DNA of 64,000 nucleotides from Bacteroidales bacterium (GTDB lineage: Bacteria > Bacteroidota > Bacteroidia > Bacteroidales > WCHB1-69): positions 1 through 64,000 of the forward strand of contig JAFPVR010000068.1 of the NCBI GenBank assembly GCA_017395245.1. The letters run 5' to 3'. The notes under the pieces were generated by a model. That model ran no database searches. It was not told where the DNA came from and worked only from the letters and a program-made list of their open reading frames with translations. Of this stretch, positions 33,884 to 43,900 are shown one piece after another (position 1 is the stretch's first letter; each line of letters begins with the position of its first letter). Made by a program: the position numbers and the translations under genes.

Positions 33884-34471
33884 ATGAAAAATCTATTTGC
33901 AGTAATCATTGCATCGCTTGTCTCTGTGGCGTTATTTGCACAAAATGATGTGACAACATTTCTTGGAATCCCTGTGGATGGGACCAAATCAGCTATGATT
34001 CAGAAATTGAAGGCGAAAGGTTTTACCTATGATGCTACGTATGACATGCTGGAAGGTGAGTTCAATGGACAACCTGTTTATGTTTATTTAGTTACTGATA
34101 ACAATAAAGTGTATCGTATTTGTGTGTTTGATAAAAATGAAACCTCCCAATCTCAAATCAAAATTCGATTCAACACACTGTGTCACCAATTTGAAAGGAA
34201 TGGAAAATATCTCCCTGTTAAGGATAATCAGGAAATTGATGAATCCGAAGACATTTCATACGAAATGTTGGTTCACCAAAAAGAGTATCAGGCTTCTTTT
34301 TATCAAGTAGGTCCGGGAGGGGTTGAGTCATTCTACAACAAGTCACTAGAGGAAATTGAACAATTGTCGAACAAAGTCGTATGGTTTGCTATTTCAGAAC
34401 GATACGGAAAGTATATTATCGTAATGTATTATGATAATTATAAAAACCAGTCGAATGGCGAAGATTTATAG
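33884..34471 (+). CDS. Hypothetical secreted protein
   Basis: A 195-residue protein with a clear signal peptide (1-19, VIIASLVSVALFAQ). A mature alpha/beta domain starts NDVTTFLGIPVDGTKSAMIQKLKAKGF, a pattern common in small exported Bacteroidota proteins that begins with a strand plus a KxxM/L helix. No catalytic motif is seen and no specific family recognised. It is strongly AT-rich relative to the window average. It is translated from the transcript that carries the stem-rich leader and is followed after 28 bases by a barrel protein, so the two probably form an operon. Confidence 0.72.
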   Translation: MKNLFAVIIASLVSVALFAQNDVTTFLGIPVDGTKSAMIQKLKAKGFTYDATYDMLEGEFNGQPVYVYLVTDNNKVYRICVFDKNETSQSQIKIRFNTLCHQFERNGKYLPVKDNQEIDESEDISYEMLVHQKEYQASFYQVGPGGVESFYNKSLEEIEQLSNKVVWFAISERYGKYIIVMYYDNYKNQSNGEDL

Positions 34472-34499
34472 TTCTAATCATCTAGTAATGCAAACAATT

Positions 34500-34991
34500 A
34501 TGAAGAAAGGATGTATTTTTATTTTATTATCAATCTCAATGTATATTTCCTCGGCGCAAAAGACGTGGTTTGTCGGAGGTAGTGCAAGCATCGGATATCT
34601 TAATAATTTCACTATTGCCTTAGAACCGCAATTCGGTTACGAGTTCACCGATAGATTTGCAATTGGAACAGGAATAGGTTTGACTGTAGTTGCTGACGAC
34701 TATTACACTGATGTCGTTGGTGTAGCAGAGCCATTTTTGCGATTTTGCTTGTGGCACAATGATCGAATCTTTATAGACCTGAAAGCCACAGGAGGGGTTG
34801 GATTCACCGATGAACTTATTCTATGCCAAGTTGGAATACGACCTAGTTTACGTTTTCGCATTAACGATCATTGGGATATTTCTGCCGACATCGGGTTACT
34901 TGGAGCCCAATACAGCTATTCTGTTGGGTGGAGACCTGCTTTTGGCATTACTGCAACAAGTGCAGGTCTGTGGTTTGCTTATCGCTTTTAA
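34500..34991 (+). CDS. Small outer-membrane beta-barrel protein
   Basis: From the ATG at 34500 the protein has 163 residues: signal peptide 1-19 (IFILLSISMYISSAQ), then eight to ten short amphipathic strands (WFVGGSASIGYL, IALEPQFGYEF, FAIGTGIGLTVVA) ending in GLWFAYRF. The terminal Phe and strand spacing fit an OmpX/OmpA-like 8-strand barrel. The upstream frame extends to 34431 but overlaps the previous gene and lacks a signal peptide at its start. AT-rich like its neighbours. Function unknown. Confidence 0.75.
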   Translation: MKKGCIFILLSISMYISSAQKTWFVGGSASIGYLNNFTIALEPQFGYEFTDRFAIGTGIGLTVVADDYYTDVVGVAEPFLRFCLWHNDRIFIDLKATGGVGFTDELILCQVGIRPSLRFRINDHWDISADIGLLGAQYSYSVGWRPAFGITATSAGLWFAYRF

Positions 34992-35192
34992 CATTTTCAA
35001 TCGGCTTGTTGTGTGCCGCACGGAGAGTGCGATGCACAAATATGCTAAAGTGATGTTTTTGTTTCCCGACGCTCGGAAGCGTCGGCTCCTACGTGCCGAC
35101 TCGCCCAAATAATAATCAATAAGGATGGCCTCTATCCAATTGTTTTGAAAAACCGCAGGGATGCGGTTTGCTCCCAAACCGCCACAACATCG

Positions 35193-35237
35193 CGGTACGT
35201 CACCGCCGTTGATACCCGCATCCGCTTGGAGAAGTAA
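35193..35237 (+). pseudogene. Remnant of the 3' end of an acyl-CoA synthetase gene
   Basis: Fifteen codons reading RYVTAVDTRIRLEK-stop match codons 677-690 plus stop of the acyl-CoA synthetase (RYVTAVDARIRLEK). Differences are mainly synonymous (GTT for GTG, CGC for CGG, AAG for AAA). Similarity continues ~40 bases past the stop into the terminator region. No upstream part of the gene remains. Confidence 0.85.
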
Positions 35238-35262
35238 TTGCGGAAAACTGCAGAAAATGCGG

Positions 35263-35297
35263 AAAGGTGCGGAAACTTCAGGCTTCCGCACCTTTTT
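35263..35297 (+). terminator. Terminator in the duplicated acyl-CoA synthetase end
   Basis: AAAGGTGCGGAA and TTCCGCACCTTT form a 12-bp stem ending in a T-rich tail. Its position corresponds to the terminator at 32578-32613. The interval 34992-35192 otherwise holds a CGACGCT/AGCGTCG hairpin and AAGGATGGCCT, and no gene. Confidence 0.85.
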
Positions 35298-35342
35298 ATT
35301 TATGAGCCAACACAAAGCTACCAACACGAAGTAAAAAAAGTG

Positions 35343-35350
35343 TATCTTTG
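35343..35350 (+). promoter_or_regulatory. -7 promoter element of dsbD
   Basis: TATCTTTG 36 bases before the ATG at 35387. The TTG opening the longer frame (35348) lies inside the element. Confidence 0.72.
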
Positions 35351-35386
35351 CCCGCTTATTATACACGAGGTAAAAAAACATCAAAT

Positions 35387-37459
35387 ATGAAGAATATCCG
35401 CATCATTTGGGCAACCTGCCTGCTGGCATGCTTGTCCGCTTTCGCTTTCGCACAGACCGTCGCGCCCGTGAAATGGGCCTACAAGACAGTGAAGGTCAAC
35501 GATTCCGTGGCGGAGCTGCAGTTCACCGCCAACATCGAGCCCAACTGGCACCTCTACGCCCAGAAGAAAGGGGAAGGGCAAATCGAGTTGCCCCTCGTGT
35601 TCAACTTCACCAAATCGCCCAAATACGAGCGCATGGGCAAGGTCGCCGAACCGACCCCGCAGAGCGACTACGACGACCTCTTGGACGCGCACTCCAACTT
35701 CTACACCAAGCAGGTGACGTTCAAGCAGCGCGTCAAGGTGAAAGACGACGTGCCGTTCACCGTGCAGGGCAAGCTGGAAGGACAGGCCTGCATCGAAGGC
35801 CGCTGCACCCCCATCGAGGAGAAGTTCTCCTTCGACATCAAGGATTTCCACCCGGCGGTGACGGCACAAGAAACGGATGTGTATCTGAACTCGGAACCCG
35901 AACCCGGACCTGGCGAGGAGCTTGAGACCAAAAAGGAATCTGCTGCTGAGCTTACGCCCGCCACTGAGGAACCCGCCGCCAAACCCGAAGAGGAGGAATC
36001 CTTGCTGATGTACTTCCTCGGCGCAGTCCTGGGCGGCCTTGTCGGCTTGCTGATGCCGTGCGTCTTCCCGATGATTCCGATGACGGTTTCCTACTTCTCA
36101 AAAGACGGCAACACGGGCAAGCGCAACGCCATGCTCTACGGTTTCTTCATCATCCTGATTTTCGTGATTTTCGGTCTGGTGCTGTCGCTGATTTTCGGTG
36201 CCGATTTGGGCAACGTCTTGAGCACGCACTGGATTCCGAACATCCTCTTCGCGGTCATCTTCTTCATCTTCGCCCTCTCCTTGCTGGGCTATTTCGAGAT
36301 TACCCTGCCGAGTTCGTGGGTGAACGGTTCCGCGAAACGTCAGAATGCGGGCAGTGTGGCCGGCATTTTCTTCATGGCCCTGACCCTCGTGTTGGTCTCC
36401 TTCTCCTGCACGCTGCCCATCGCGGGCGCGGTGGCGCTCAACGCTGCGGGCGGCGGCTTCCTGAAGCCCATCGTCGGCATGTTGGGCTTCTCCTTGGGTA
36501 TCGCCGTGCCGTTCACGCTCTTCGCATTGTTCCCCAACATGCTGAAGAAGCTGCCCAAGTCAGGCGGCTGGATGAACACCCTCAAGGTGGTGCTCGCCTT
36601 CATTGAGTTGGCCTTCGCGCTGAAGTTCATCAACGTGCCCGACCAGACCTACCACTGGCGCATCCTCGACCGCGAGGTCTATCTCTCCTTGTGGATTGTA
36701 CTGTTCTCCCTGTTAGGCTTTTACCTGCTCGGCAAAATCAAATTCCCGCACGACGACGACTATCCCGTGCAGAAGAGCTGGTTCCGTTTCCTGCTCTCCG
36801 TGGCCGTCTTCTCCTTCGTGGTCTACATGGTTCCTGGTCTGTTCGGCGCCCCGTTGAAGGCCATTTCCGGCTGGTTGCCGCCGATGACCACCCAAGATTT
36901 CGACGTTTCCGCCATCGTGCGTAGCGAGTTAGCGGCAAACGGCGGTGGCGGTCAGGGCAACACCTACCAGATGACCGAGGAGCCGATGTATGCCGGCAAG
37001 TTAGAGATTCCGTTCGGCATCAAGGGTTACTTCGACTACGACCAGGCTCTGCGCGTGGCCAAGAAGGAAGGCAAGCCCGTCTTCCTCGATTTCACCGGAC
37101 ACGGCTGCACCAACTGCCGTAAAGTGGAGAACGCCGTCTGGATCGACACCGAGGTGCGCCGCATCTTCGCCGAGGAGGTCATCGTCTGCACCATGTACGC
37201 CGACGACAAGGTGATTCCGCTGCCCGACGACGAGAAGGGCAAGCTCAAGGATGCCGACGGCGACCCCATCACCATGCTGGGCGCGAAGAACCGCTACATC
37301 GAGCAGACCAAATATCACGAGAACTCGCAACCCTGCTATTTCGTGGTCGATCCCGACGGCAACATCCTCTCCGGCCCGACCTACTACGAACGCGACAAGG
37401 ATAGGTATATCGCGTTTTTGCGGAAGGGCATTGACGCGTTTAAAGGCAATAGGCAATAG
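35387..37459 (+). CDS. dsbD: Protein-disulfide reductase DsbD
   Basis: A 690-residue protein with the three-part DsbD architecture. A signal peptide (LLACLSAFAFAQ) precedes a periplasmic N-terminal domain with C135/C140 (GQACIEGRC). The central eight-helix membrane domain (about 207-498) includes LMPCVFPMIPMTV and FSCTLPIAGA, each with the redox Cys. The C-terminal thioredoxin domain has C574/C577 in GHGCTNCRK. It carries electrons from cytoplasmic thioredoxin to the periplasm to reduce disulfides in cytochrome maturation and disulfide isomerase systems. Its own promoter lies 36 bases upstream. A word/GC repeat separates it from lnt. Confidence 0.93.
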   Translation: MKNIRIIWATCLLACLSAFAFAQTVAPVKWAYKTVKVNDSVAELQFTANIEPNWHLYAQKKGEGQIELPLVFNFTKSPKYERMGKVAEPTPQSDYDDLLDAHSNFYTKQVTFKQRVKVKDDVPFTVQGKLEGQACIEGRCTPIEEKFSFDIKDFHPAVTAQETDVYLNSEPEPGPGEELETKKESAAELTPATEEPAAKPEEEESLLMYFLGAVLGGLVGLLMPCVFPMIPMTVSYFSKDGNTGKRNAMLYGFFIILIFVIFGLVLSLIFGADLGNVLSTHWIPNILFAVIFFIFALSLLGYFEITLPSSWVNGSAKRQNAGSVAGIFFMALTLVLVSFSCTLPIAGAVALNAAGGGFLKPIVGMLGFSLGIAVPFTLFALFPNMLKKLPKSGGWMNTLKVVLAFIELAFALKFINVPDQTYHWRILDREVYLSLWIVLFSLLGFYLLGKIKFPHDDDYPVQKSWFRFLLSVAVFSFVVYMVPGLFGAPLKAISGWLPPMTTQDFDVSAIVRSELAANGGGGQGNTYQMTEEPMYAGKLEIPFGIKGYFDYDQALRVAKKEGKPVFLDFTGHGCTNCRKVENAVWIDTEVRRIFAEEVIVCTMYADDKVIPLPDDEKGKLKDADGDPITMLGAKNRYIEQTKYHENSQPCYFVVDPDGNILSGPTYYERDKDRYIAFLRKGIDAFKGNRQ

Positions 37460-37525
37460 GCATTCAAAAACGGAAGAACCCAAGCCCCCCTTTAGGGGGG
37501 GTGGCCGTCAGGCCGGGGGGAATAA
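37443..37525. repeat. GGCAATA words and CCCCCCTTTAGGGGGG-type palindrome
   Basis: GGCAATAGGCAATAGGCA at 37443-37462 overlaps the end of dsbD (its stop TAG lies in the tract). It is followed by CCCCCCTTTAGGGGGG (about 37484-37500) and GGCCGTCAGGCC, a GC-rich palindromic repeat related to that near 11.8 kb. Confidence 0.75.
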
Positions 37526-37539
37526 AACGACATACACTC

Positions 37540-39207
37540 ATGGACAGGAACAAGTGGTACATCAAATTAGCCCTCAGCGTGTTGGGCGGGCTGCTGTTCG
37601 CCTTCGCGTGGTATCCGCACGGGGTCTCATTTCTTATCTTTTTCGCGTTCGTGCCGCTGTTTTGGTTGAGTGACATTTCGTTGAAAGAGGGCAAGCGCAA
37701 CGCCTTCGGGCGCGGTATCCTGCTGTTCTACCCTGCGTTCTTCGTCTTCAACCTCATCACCACCTACTGGATCGCCTACTGCACGGTGCCCGGCGCGGCC
37801 GCCGCCGTGGTTGCCAACGCGCTGCTGCAGACCCTCACCTTCTCCGCGTGGCACGCCTGCCGGAAACAGGTGAAAAACGGTGTGCTGCAGGTTGTTATGC
37901 TCATCGCCTTCTGGATTTCCTTCGAGTATCTGCACCTCAACTGGGATTTGACGTGGCCGTGGCTCAACCTCGGCAACGTGTTCGCTTACGAGCCAAATAT
38001 CGTGCAATGGTACAGCATCACTGGCACGGCGGGCGGCACACTCTGGATTATTCTGCTGAACTTCATACTCTCGGGTCTTATCGGGCATTTTCAGCAGCAT
38101 AATCGAAAAGGAATTGTCCGATATGCCATCGCAGTGGCTGCCACCTACCTGATTCCTTGCGGAATATCCATGGGTATGTTTTTCTACGAAAATTCACATC
38201 TCGAACATGACACTCCCATCGAGGCGGTCATCGTGCAGCAGAACACCGACCCATGGGAGGAGGAGTACCGTCTGACCAACACGCAGGAGATTCAGCGGGT
38301 GCTCGACGTGGCGCAGCCTTATATCACCGAAAAGACCAACCTCGTCATCACGCCCGAATCGGCCATCGCCCACACCATCGAGATGGGTGCGTTACGCAAC
38401 CACACCTTCATGGAGGGGGACAGCCGCTTTGAAGGATTCAGCCTATTCGACAGTGTCATAGTTACTTACCCGAACCTCAACTTCGTATTGGGGCTCTCCA
38501 CCGTGAGCCTCTCCGACCACAAGACCTCGCCCGTGGCGCAGGAACTCAATCCGGGACAGTTCATGGAATTCTTCAACACGGCGGGATTCTACAACCAAAA
38601 CGGATTGGTGAGCCACTACCACAAGAGCCGTTTAGTGCCGGGCGTGGAAAAGATGCCCTTCCCGAAGGTGTTCGGCTTCCTTGAGAATGCCATCATCAAG
38701 CTGGGTGGATCCAACTCCTCGTTGGGCACCGACACGGCGCAGCGGGTCTTCGAGTTCGAGGTTGATGGCAAGCCGATGCGCATCGGCACGGCCATCTGCT
38801 ACGAGTCCGTCTATGGCGAGCTGGTCGGCAAATTCGTGAAGAACGGTGCCAACCTGCTGTGCGTCATCACCAACGATTCGTGGTGGGACGACAGTCCGGG
38901 CCACCTGCAGCACTTCGAGATGTCGCGGCTAAGGGCCGTCGAGACCAGGCGTTACGTGCTCCGCGCAGCCAACGGAGGCTTCTCCGGCGTGATAGACCCG
39001 TTGGGGAGAGTGCTGCAGAAGACGGAGTACGGCGAGCGCACGGCGCTGCAGGCGACGGTGAACGCCTACACGCGCGAGACCTTCTACGTGAAGCACGGGG
39101 ATTACCTCGCGAGAATTGCGGTGGTATTTGCGGCGTTGGGTCTGCTGCTCACCCTCTGGGAGGCCATCCGGCCGTCAACTGGGAACCGTCGCAAGACAGG
39201 AAAGTGA
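37540..39207 (+). CDS. lnt: Apolipoprotein N-acyltransferase
   Basis: A 555-residue enzyme: six or so N-terminal membrane helices (to about 225), a periplasmic nitrilase-like domain, and a last membrane segment (IAVVFAALGLLLTLWEAI). The Glu-Lys-Cys triad is visible as E273 (ITPESA), K371 (GVEKMPF) and C420 (AICYESVYGE). It N-acylates the diacylglyceryl-Cys of lipoproteins in the inner membrane. The start at MDRNKWY (37540) was chosen because the upstream GTG start would translate the GC-rich palindromic repeat. It converges on the ATPase gene with only 22 bases between them. Confidence 0.93.
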   Translation: MDRNKWYIKLALSVLGGLLFAFAWYPHGVSFLIFFAFVPLFWLSDISLKEGKRNAFGRGILLFYPAFFVFNLITTYWIAYCTVPGAAAAVVANALLQTLTFSAWHACRKQVKNGVLQVVMLIAFWISFEYLHLNWDLTWPWLNLGNVFAYEPNIVQWYSITGTAGGTLWIILLNFILSGLIGHFQQHNRKGIVRYAIAVAATYLIPCGISMGMFFYENSHLEHDTPIEAVIVQQNTDPWEEEYRLTNTQEIQRVLDVAQPYITEKTNLVITPESAIAHTIEMGALRNHTFMEGDSRFEGFSLFDSVIVTYPNLNFVLGLSTVSLSDHKTSPVAQELNPGQFMEFFNTAGFYNQNGLVSHYHKSRLVPGVEKMPFPKVFGFLENAIIKLGGSNSSLGTDTAQRVFEFEVDGKPMRIGTAICYESVYGELVGKFVKNGANLLCVITNDSWWDDSPGHLQHFEMSRLRAVETRRYVLRAANGGFSGVIDPLGRVLQKTEYGERTALQATVNAYTRETFYVKHGDYLARIAVVFAALGLLLTLWEAIRPSTGNRRKTGK

Positions 39208-39229
39208 AAACCCGAACCAGCGAATCACA

Positions 39230-40774
39230 CTACCGCTCCGCCACCTTCCAGCTCTCCACCCGGCGGGTCTTGCTGGAGAAGTTCACCCCGATTTTGTAGA
39301 GCTTGCGCGGGTCGTGGGCGAAGGGCAAGGCGTACTGCTTCTCTTCGATCTGCGCCAACGCCTCGTCGGCGGATTCGTCCAACTTGAACTCGAAAAGGTA
39401 GATGTAGTCGGCGGTCTGCACCACCATGTCCATGCGGCCGTCGCTGGTGTGCCGCTCGGTGTCGGTGTAGAAACCCACCATCTTGAAGATGAGCGCCACG
39501 GCGTTGTGGAAGTAAAGCTCTGCATCGCCCATCAATTGGTAGTCTTGTCCAGCGAACAAAGACTCCAGCAACGACATGAACTTCTTGATCTGCCCGGCCT
39601 CAATCGCCAGCACAAAGTTCTTGATGAAGCTGTCTCTTTCTTGACTTGCCGGGGTATAGTACCTGAACAGGAAGCGGGAGAAGCCCCGTTCCACCTCCTC
39701 GTTCGGGAAACCCAACCGATAGGTCACAAACCGGGGGTCGAATCCCTTAATGGTGAGATAACCGCTCTGGTAAAGCAGCGGGATTGGGTTGGTGTCGATG
39801 GAGTCCAGGCTGCCCAACAGATCCGCCGTGGCCTCCTCGTGCGAAAGCTTTTCCAGGTCGTAGTGGTTGCGCTTCATGGTCTCCACCAGGAAGGTGGGCG
39901 TGCCGGATGCGAACCAACAGTCGCTAAAATCCCGGCTGTCAAGCGCGTTGAGCAGGCTGAAAGGATTGTAGACCCCCACCCCTTTCTTGCTGAAATGGTA
40001 GCCGTCATACTGTTTTTTCAGTTTTTCGTAGCATTCGTCCTTGCTCATTTCGTTGGTCACTGCCATCTCCCCGATTTGCTCATCCAAGTTATCGCGGATT
40101 TCCTTCTCGGTAATGCCGCAAATCTCCGCATATCTGTCATCCAACGATATGTCTTTCAGATTGTTGAGATCACTGAATACACTCACTTTCGAGAATTTGG
40201 TCACGCCTGTGAAGAAAGCGAGACGTATGTAGCTGTCCATCGTCTTGCACACACCGTAAAAAGATTTCAGGGTGGTTCGGTAGTCGTTCTGCAGTTCGGG
40301 ATTGCCGATAGCCTCCAAAAGCGGCTTGTCGTATTCATCCACCAGAATCACCACCTGCTGGCCCGTTTGCTCGTAGGCTCTTTGGATAACTCCAACGAAG
40401 CGATCAGACAAAGCCATGTCTTCGTCGCTTCCGCCATAGATGCTTTCGAATTGTCGGACATGCCTGTTGATAATGGAGACAAGGGCTTGGGGGGTGGTGT
40501 ATTTTTCGGCATTGAGGTCGAAGTGCAGCACGGGGTATTGCTTCCATTCCGTTTCCAGTTTGCTGATGGCCAACCCCTCGAACAGCTCTTTCCGCCCTTG
40601 GAAGTAGGCCTCCAACGTGGTGACGAGCAGGCTCTTGCCGAACCTGCGGGGACGGCTGAGGAAATAGTAGCCGCCGTCTTTTGCCAATTGATAAACCTCT
40701 TTTGTTTTATCGATGTAAAGGTAGTCTTCTTCTCGAATTTTCGCGAATGTCTGTATGCCGATGGGGTATTTCAT
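39230..40774 (-). CDS. AAA-ATPase-like / PD-(D/E)XK nuclease-like protein (DUF1703 type)
   Basis: A 514-residue cytoplasmic protein of the large Bacteroidales family pairing an AAA-type ATPase with a restriction-endonuclease-like domain. The family N-terminus IGIQTFAKIREEDYLYIDKT is intact. Walker A is RPRRFGKSLL with K47, and Walker B is VVILVDEYDKPL with D146/E147. The C-terminal nuclease fold shows D449 (GRMDMVV) and E462/K464 (FEFKL). These proteins occur in many paralogous copies per genome, and their role is not established; mobile-element or defence links have been suggested. It is monocistronic, with a promoter 20 bases upstream. The start is the ATG at 40774; the frame to 40804 crosses the promoter. 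Confidence 0.9.
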   Translation of the reverse strand: MKYPIGIQTFAKIREEDYLYIDKTKEVYQLAKDGGYYFLSRPRRFGKSLLVTTLEAYFQGRKELFEGLAISKLETEWKQYPVLHFDLNAEKYTTPQALVSIINRHVRQFESIYGGSDEDMALSDRFVGVIQRAYEQTGQQVVILVDEYDKPLLEAIGNPELQNDYRTTLKSFYGVCKTMDSYIRLAFFTGVTKFSKVSVFSDLNNLKDISLDDRYAEICGITEKEIRDNLDEQIGEMAVTNEMSKDECYEKLKKQYDGYHFSKKGVGVYNPFSLLNALDSRDFSDCWFASGTPTFLVETMKRNHYDLEKLSHEEATADLLGSLDSIDTNPIPLLYQSGYLTIKGFDPRFVTYRLGFPNEEVERGFSRFLFRYYTPASQERDSFIKNFVLAIEAGQIKKFMSLLESLFAGQDYQLMGDAELYFHNAVALIFKMVGFYTDTERHTSDGRMDMVVQTADYIYLFEFKLDESADEALAQIEEKQYALPFAHDPRKLYKIGVNFSSKTRRVESWKVAER

Positions 40775-40793
40775 GACGGTAAGATTTACGCCG

Positions 40794-40801
40794 CAAAGAT
40801 A
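40794..40801 (-). promoter_or_regulatory. -7 promoter element of the ATPase/nuclease gene
   Basis: The reverse strand reads TATCTTTG 20 bases before the ATG. Confidence 0.7.
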
Positions 40802-40940
40802 CAATTATTTTCGGATTGGGTGGTTCGGAATCCGAAGCTGATATAGCATTCGGCTCGGCCGCCATGCCTACCAACAGGCCACGCCGCGCCCTGTTCATAA
40901 CTTTTGATAAAAAAAGCTTGGAAAAAGCTGTAAATTTTTG

Positions 40941-40948
40941 TACCTTTG
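40941..40948 (+). promoter_or_regulatory. -7 promoter element of the giant surface-protein operon
   Basis: TACCTTTG with a TTG 20 bases upstream, and 24 bases to the ATG at 40973. Confidence 0.65.
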
Positions 40949-40972
40949 CAACTTGATTTAATATGGTTGCTT

Positions 40973-43900
40973 ATGAAGAAAATTATACTTTTTTCCATTG
41001 TTATCCCATTGTTGTTCACCCTGTCTTTGCAGGCGCAAAGCACGTTCACCGTGGCGGACGGCACGGCGACGAGCAACTACATCCCCGTGTACGGCAGCTA
41101 CACCGACGAGTACCTTCGGGAGCAGGTGGTCTATCCGGCCTCCCTGCTCGACCCCATGACGGGAAGCAGCATCTCCGCGATGACGTTCCACCTCTCTTCC
41201 TCGCCCTACCGGGCATGGAATGCCACTTTTGACGTGAAGCTCGGAACGACAAGCGCCTCCGCGATCTCCTCGTCGTCGGGCTTTCTGACCGGCGCCACCA
41301 CGCCGATCTATTCGGGCACCCTGACGGTAAGCAACAACACGATGACCATCACCTTCAACACCCCGTTCACCTACTCGGAAGGGAACCTGCTGCTGGAAAT
41401 CGTCACGGTGACCCCAGGGGGGAATTACAGCTCCGCCTCGTTTGCCGGCATTCAGTCGGCCGGCGGCAGCGCCTATCGCTACAGCTCCAACAGCTCGTCG
41501 TTGACGAGCAACCCGTCCGTGCAGAGTTTTATCCCGAAGACCACCTTCACCTTCACCTACCTGGACACCTGCCAACCGCTCCATCTCGCCGTTTCGGACA
41601 TCATCGGCAGCTCCGCGATGGTGACGTGGCAGCAGGGGCACTCCGCAACCCCCTACCCCTACGAGGTCTCCTACAAGGCCGCCTCCGACGCGATTTGGAC
41701 GATTGCCGCCGCTTCCACCAGCGAGGAATCCCTGATGCTCACGGGTCTGCAACCGCAAACAGACTACCAGGTGCGGGTGCGCACGCATTGCGGCGAAGGT
41801 TTCTCCGACTATGTCACCGCCTCATTCACCACGGAATGCACCGGAGGATACACCGACCCCGTGGTCATCGGAACGCCAGCCAGCCCCTTTTCCTACCACT
41901 TCAGCGTTCCGGTGGCCATGAGTTATCCTTACGGATATACGCAACAGCTTTTCAAGGCCGAAGAGATTGGGGGAGCCCGGTCCATCGACAGCATTGTGAT
42001 GCAATACAGCTACAATAGCCCGGTCACCCGCAACCTGGACATCTATCTCGGACACACCAGCAAGACCGCTTTCGCCAACAGCAGCGACTGGGTGCCTTTG
42101 GAGAATCTAACGTTGGTACATTCCGGTGAAGTGACCTACAACAACGGGGGTAACAATTACTGGTTTGGCATTCCCTTAGACAGTGCTTTCGCCTACAACG
42201 GCACCGACAATTTAGTGGTGGCCTTCGATGACAACACCGGCAGTGCGTTTTCATCGGGGAGCAAGTTCGCCGTACATTCCACACCCAACTACAGCTACCT
42301 TAGCCTGTACGCCTACTCTTCGAGTGCGAACATCAATCCGGCCAATGTGAGCGGCAGTTCCTCCCGAAATTCGTACCGTACCAACATCAGGTTCCCGCGC
42401 GAATGCATCTCTGGCGGCTGCGACCGTGCCAATGTGGTCTTGACAGACCTCACGGATGCCTCTGTCTTGCTCAATCTCGCCGCAGGCAACGGCGCCACAG
42501 GCCTTGAGCTGCAGTACAAGCGCACTTCCGACAGCACATTCACCACCCTGACTCCAACCGGCAACACCTATCCGTTGATGGGGTTGATGCATAACACGGA
42601 ATACACCGTGCGTGTCCGTTCGCTGTGTGCCGGTTCGCAGAGCAGTTGGAAAGAGGTCACTTTCACTACAATGCCGAGAAACTACCCGCACATATTCGTG
42701 CAAGTGGGCGGCAGCGGCGACGGCGGAAGCTGGGCGACGGCGACCGGCGACCTCAACTGGGCCTTGAGCACGGCATTGGCCGCCCACAACACCTACGGGA
42801 CATCGCCGGACGTGTGGGTGGCCCAGGGCACCTACTACGGCGACACCACATCCCAATATGCATTCACCATGGTGGAGGGCATCTACGCTTACGGCGGTTT
42901 CGCCGGCAACGAGACCCAACTCTCGCAGCGCGACTTCATCGCCCATCCCACCTACCTCGACGGCCAGCACAGCCGGACGGTGCTCTATCAGCCCGCCAAC
43001 TTCTCCGAGGCCACTCTGTGGGACGGCTTTGTCATCCAAAACGGTTACTCCACCAACGGTCCCGGCGGTGCTTACTTGCGGAATGGTGCCTATCTTTATG
43101 ACAGCGAAATCCTCAACAACACCGGAACAAGCGGAGGCGGTATTTTAGCCCAATATGCCGTCATCGATAACTGCCGGTTCAGGGGCAATGTGGCCACGGG
43201 AACGGGTTCAAGCAATGGTGGAGGAGCTGTAAGGTCTTCCTATTCAAAATTTTACCATTGTACATTCACGCACAACCGGGCCGCAAGCTATGGCGGCGCC
43301 ATCTATATTTACGATGCCGCTTCTTACAGTGCCACCTTATCCAACTGTCTGATAGCCAACAACTCTGCAAACGATGGCGGAGGTATTTACTGCACGTCGG
43401 GCTCTGCCATCATAGAGAACACCACCATCGTCAACAACGAGGTCTCCTCGTCTGGCGGTGGCATTCGGTCAACCGGCATGTACCGTCTTATCAACAGTGT
43501 GATTTGGGGCAACCGCACCACGACAGGTGTTGTGAGTAGCATTATCGACAACGGTAACCCATTCACCAGTCTTTACAGCGCGGTGGAGGGCGGCTATAGC
43601 GGCACGGGCAACATTATTCTCTTGCCTGACAGCGTCTTGGGCGGGGCCTATTCTCCCAAGTTCGTGAACCCGTCGGCCACGGCGGGCTATACGGACAACA
43701 CTCCCAACCCCGACTGGCATCTGCAAAACGGCTCTATTTGTGCGAACAGGGGCGGAAACTCCTACGTGACCTACTACAACAGCGGCAACACCACCGACCT
43801 CGACTTCGGGACACGTGTCAAAAACGACACCGTGGATATGGGTTGCTACGAATCCAACTTTTACGGACACCCCCTACCCGAATACGGCGACATCATCTAC

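Noticed and set aside
39230-40774. Restriction or defence island around the PD-(D/E)XK gene
   Set aside because: Only this single gene is present, between lnt and the surface operon; the family is widespread with many copies and no proven defence role.
39116-40846. A 576-codon plus-strand frame opposite the ATPase/nuclease gene
   Set aside because: The minus-strand product has intact Walker and nuclease motifs and a promoter; the plus-strand translation has no recognisable feature.
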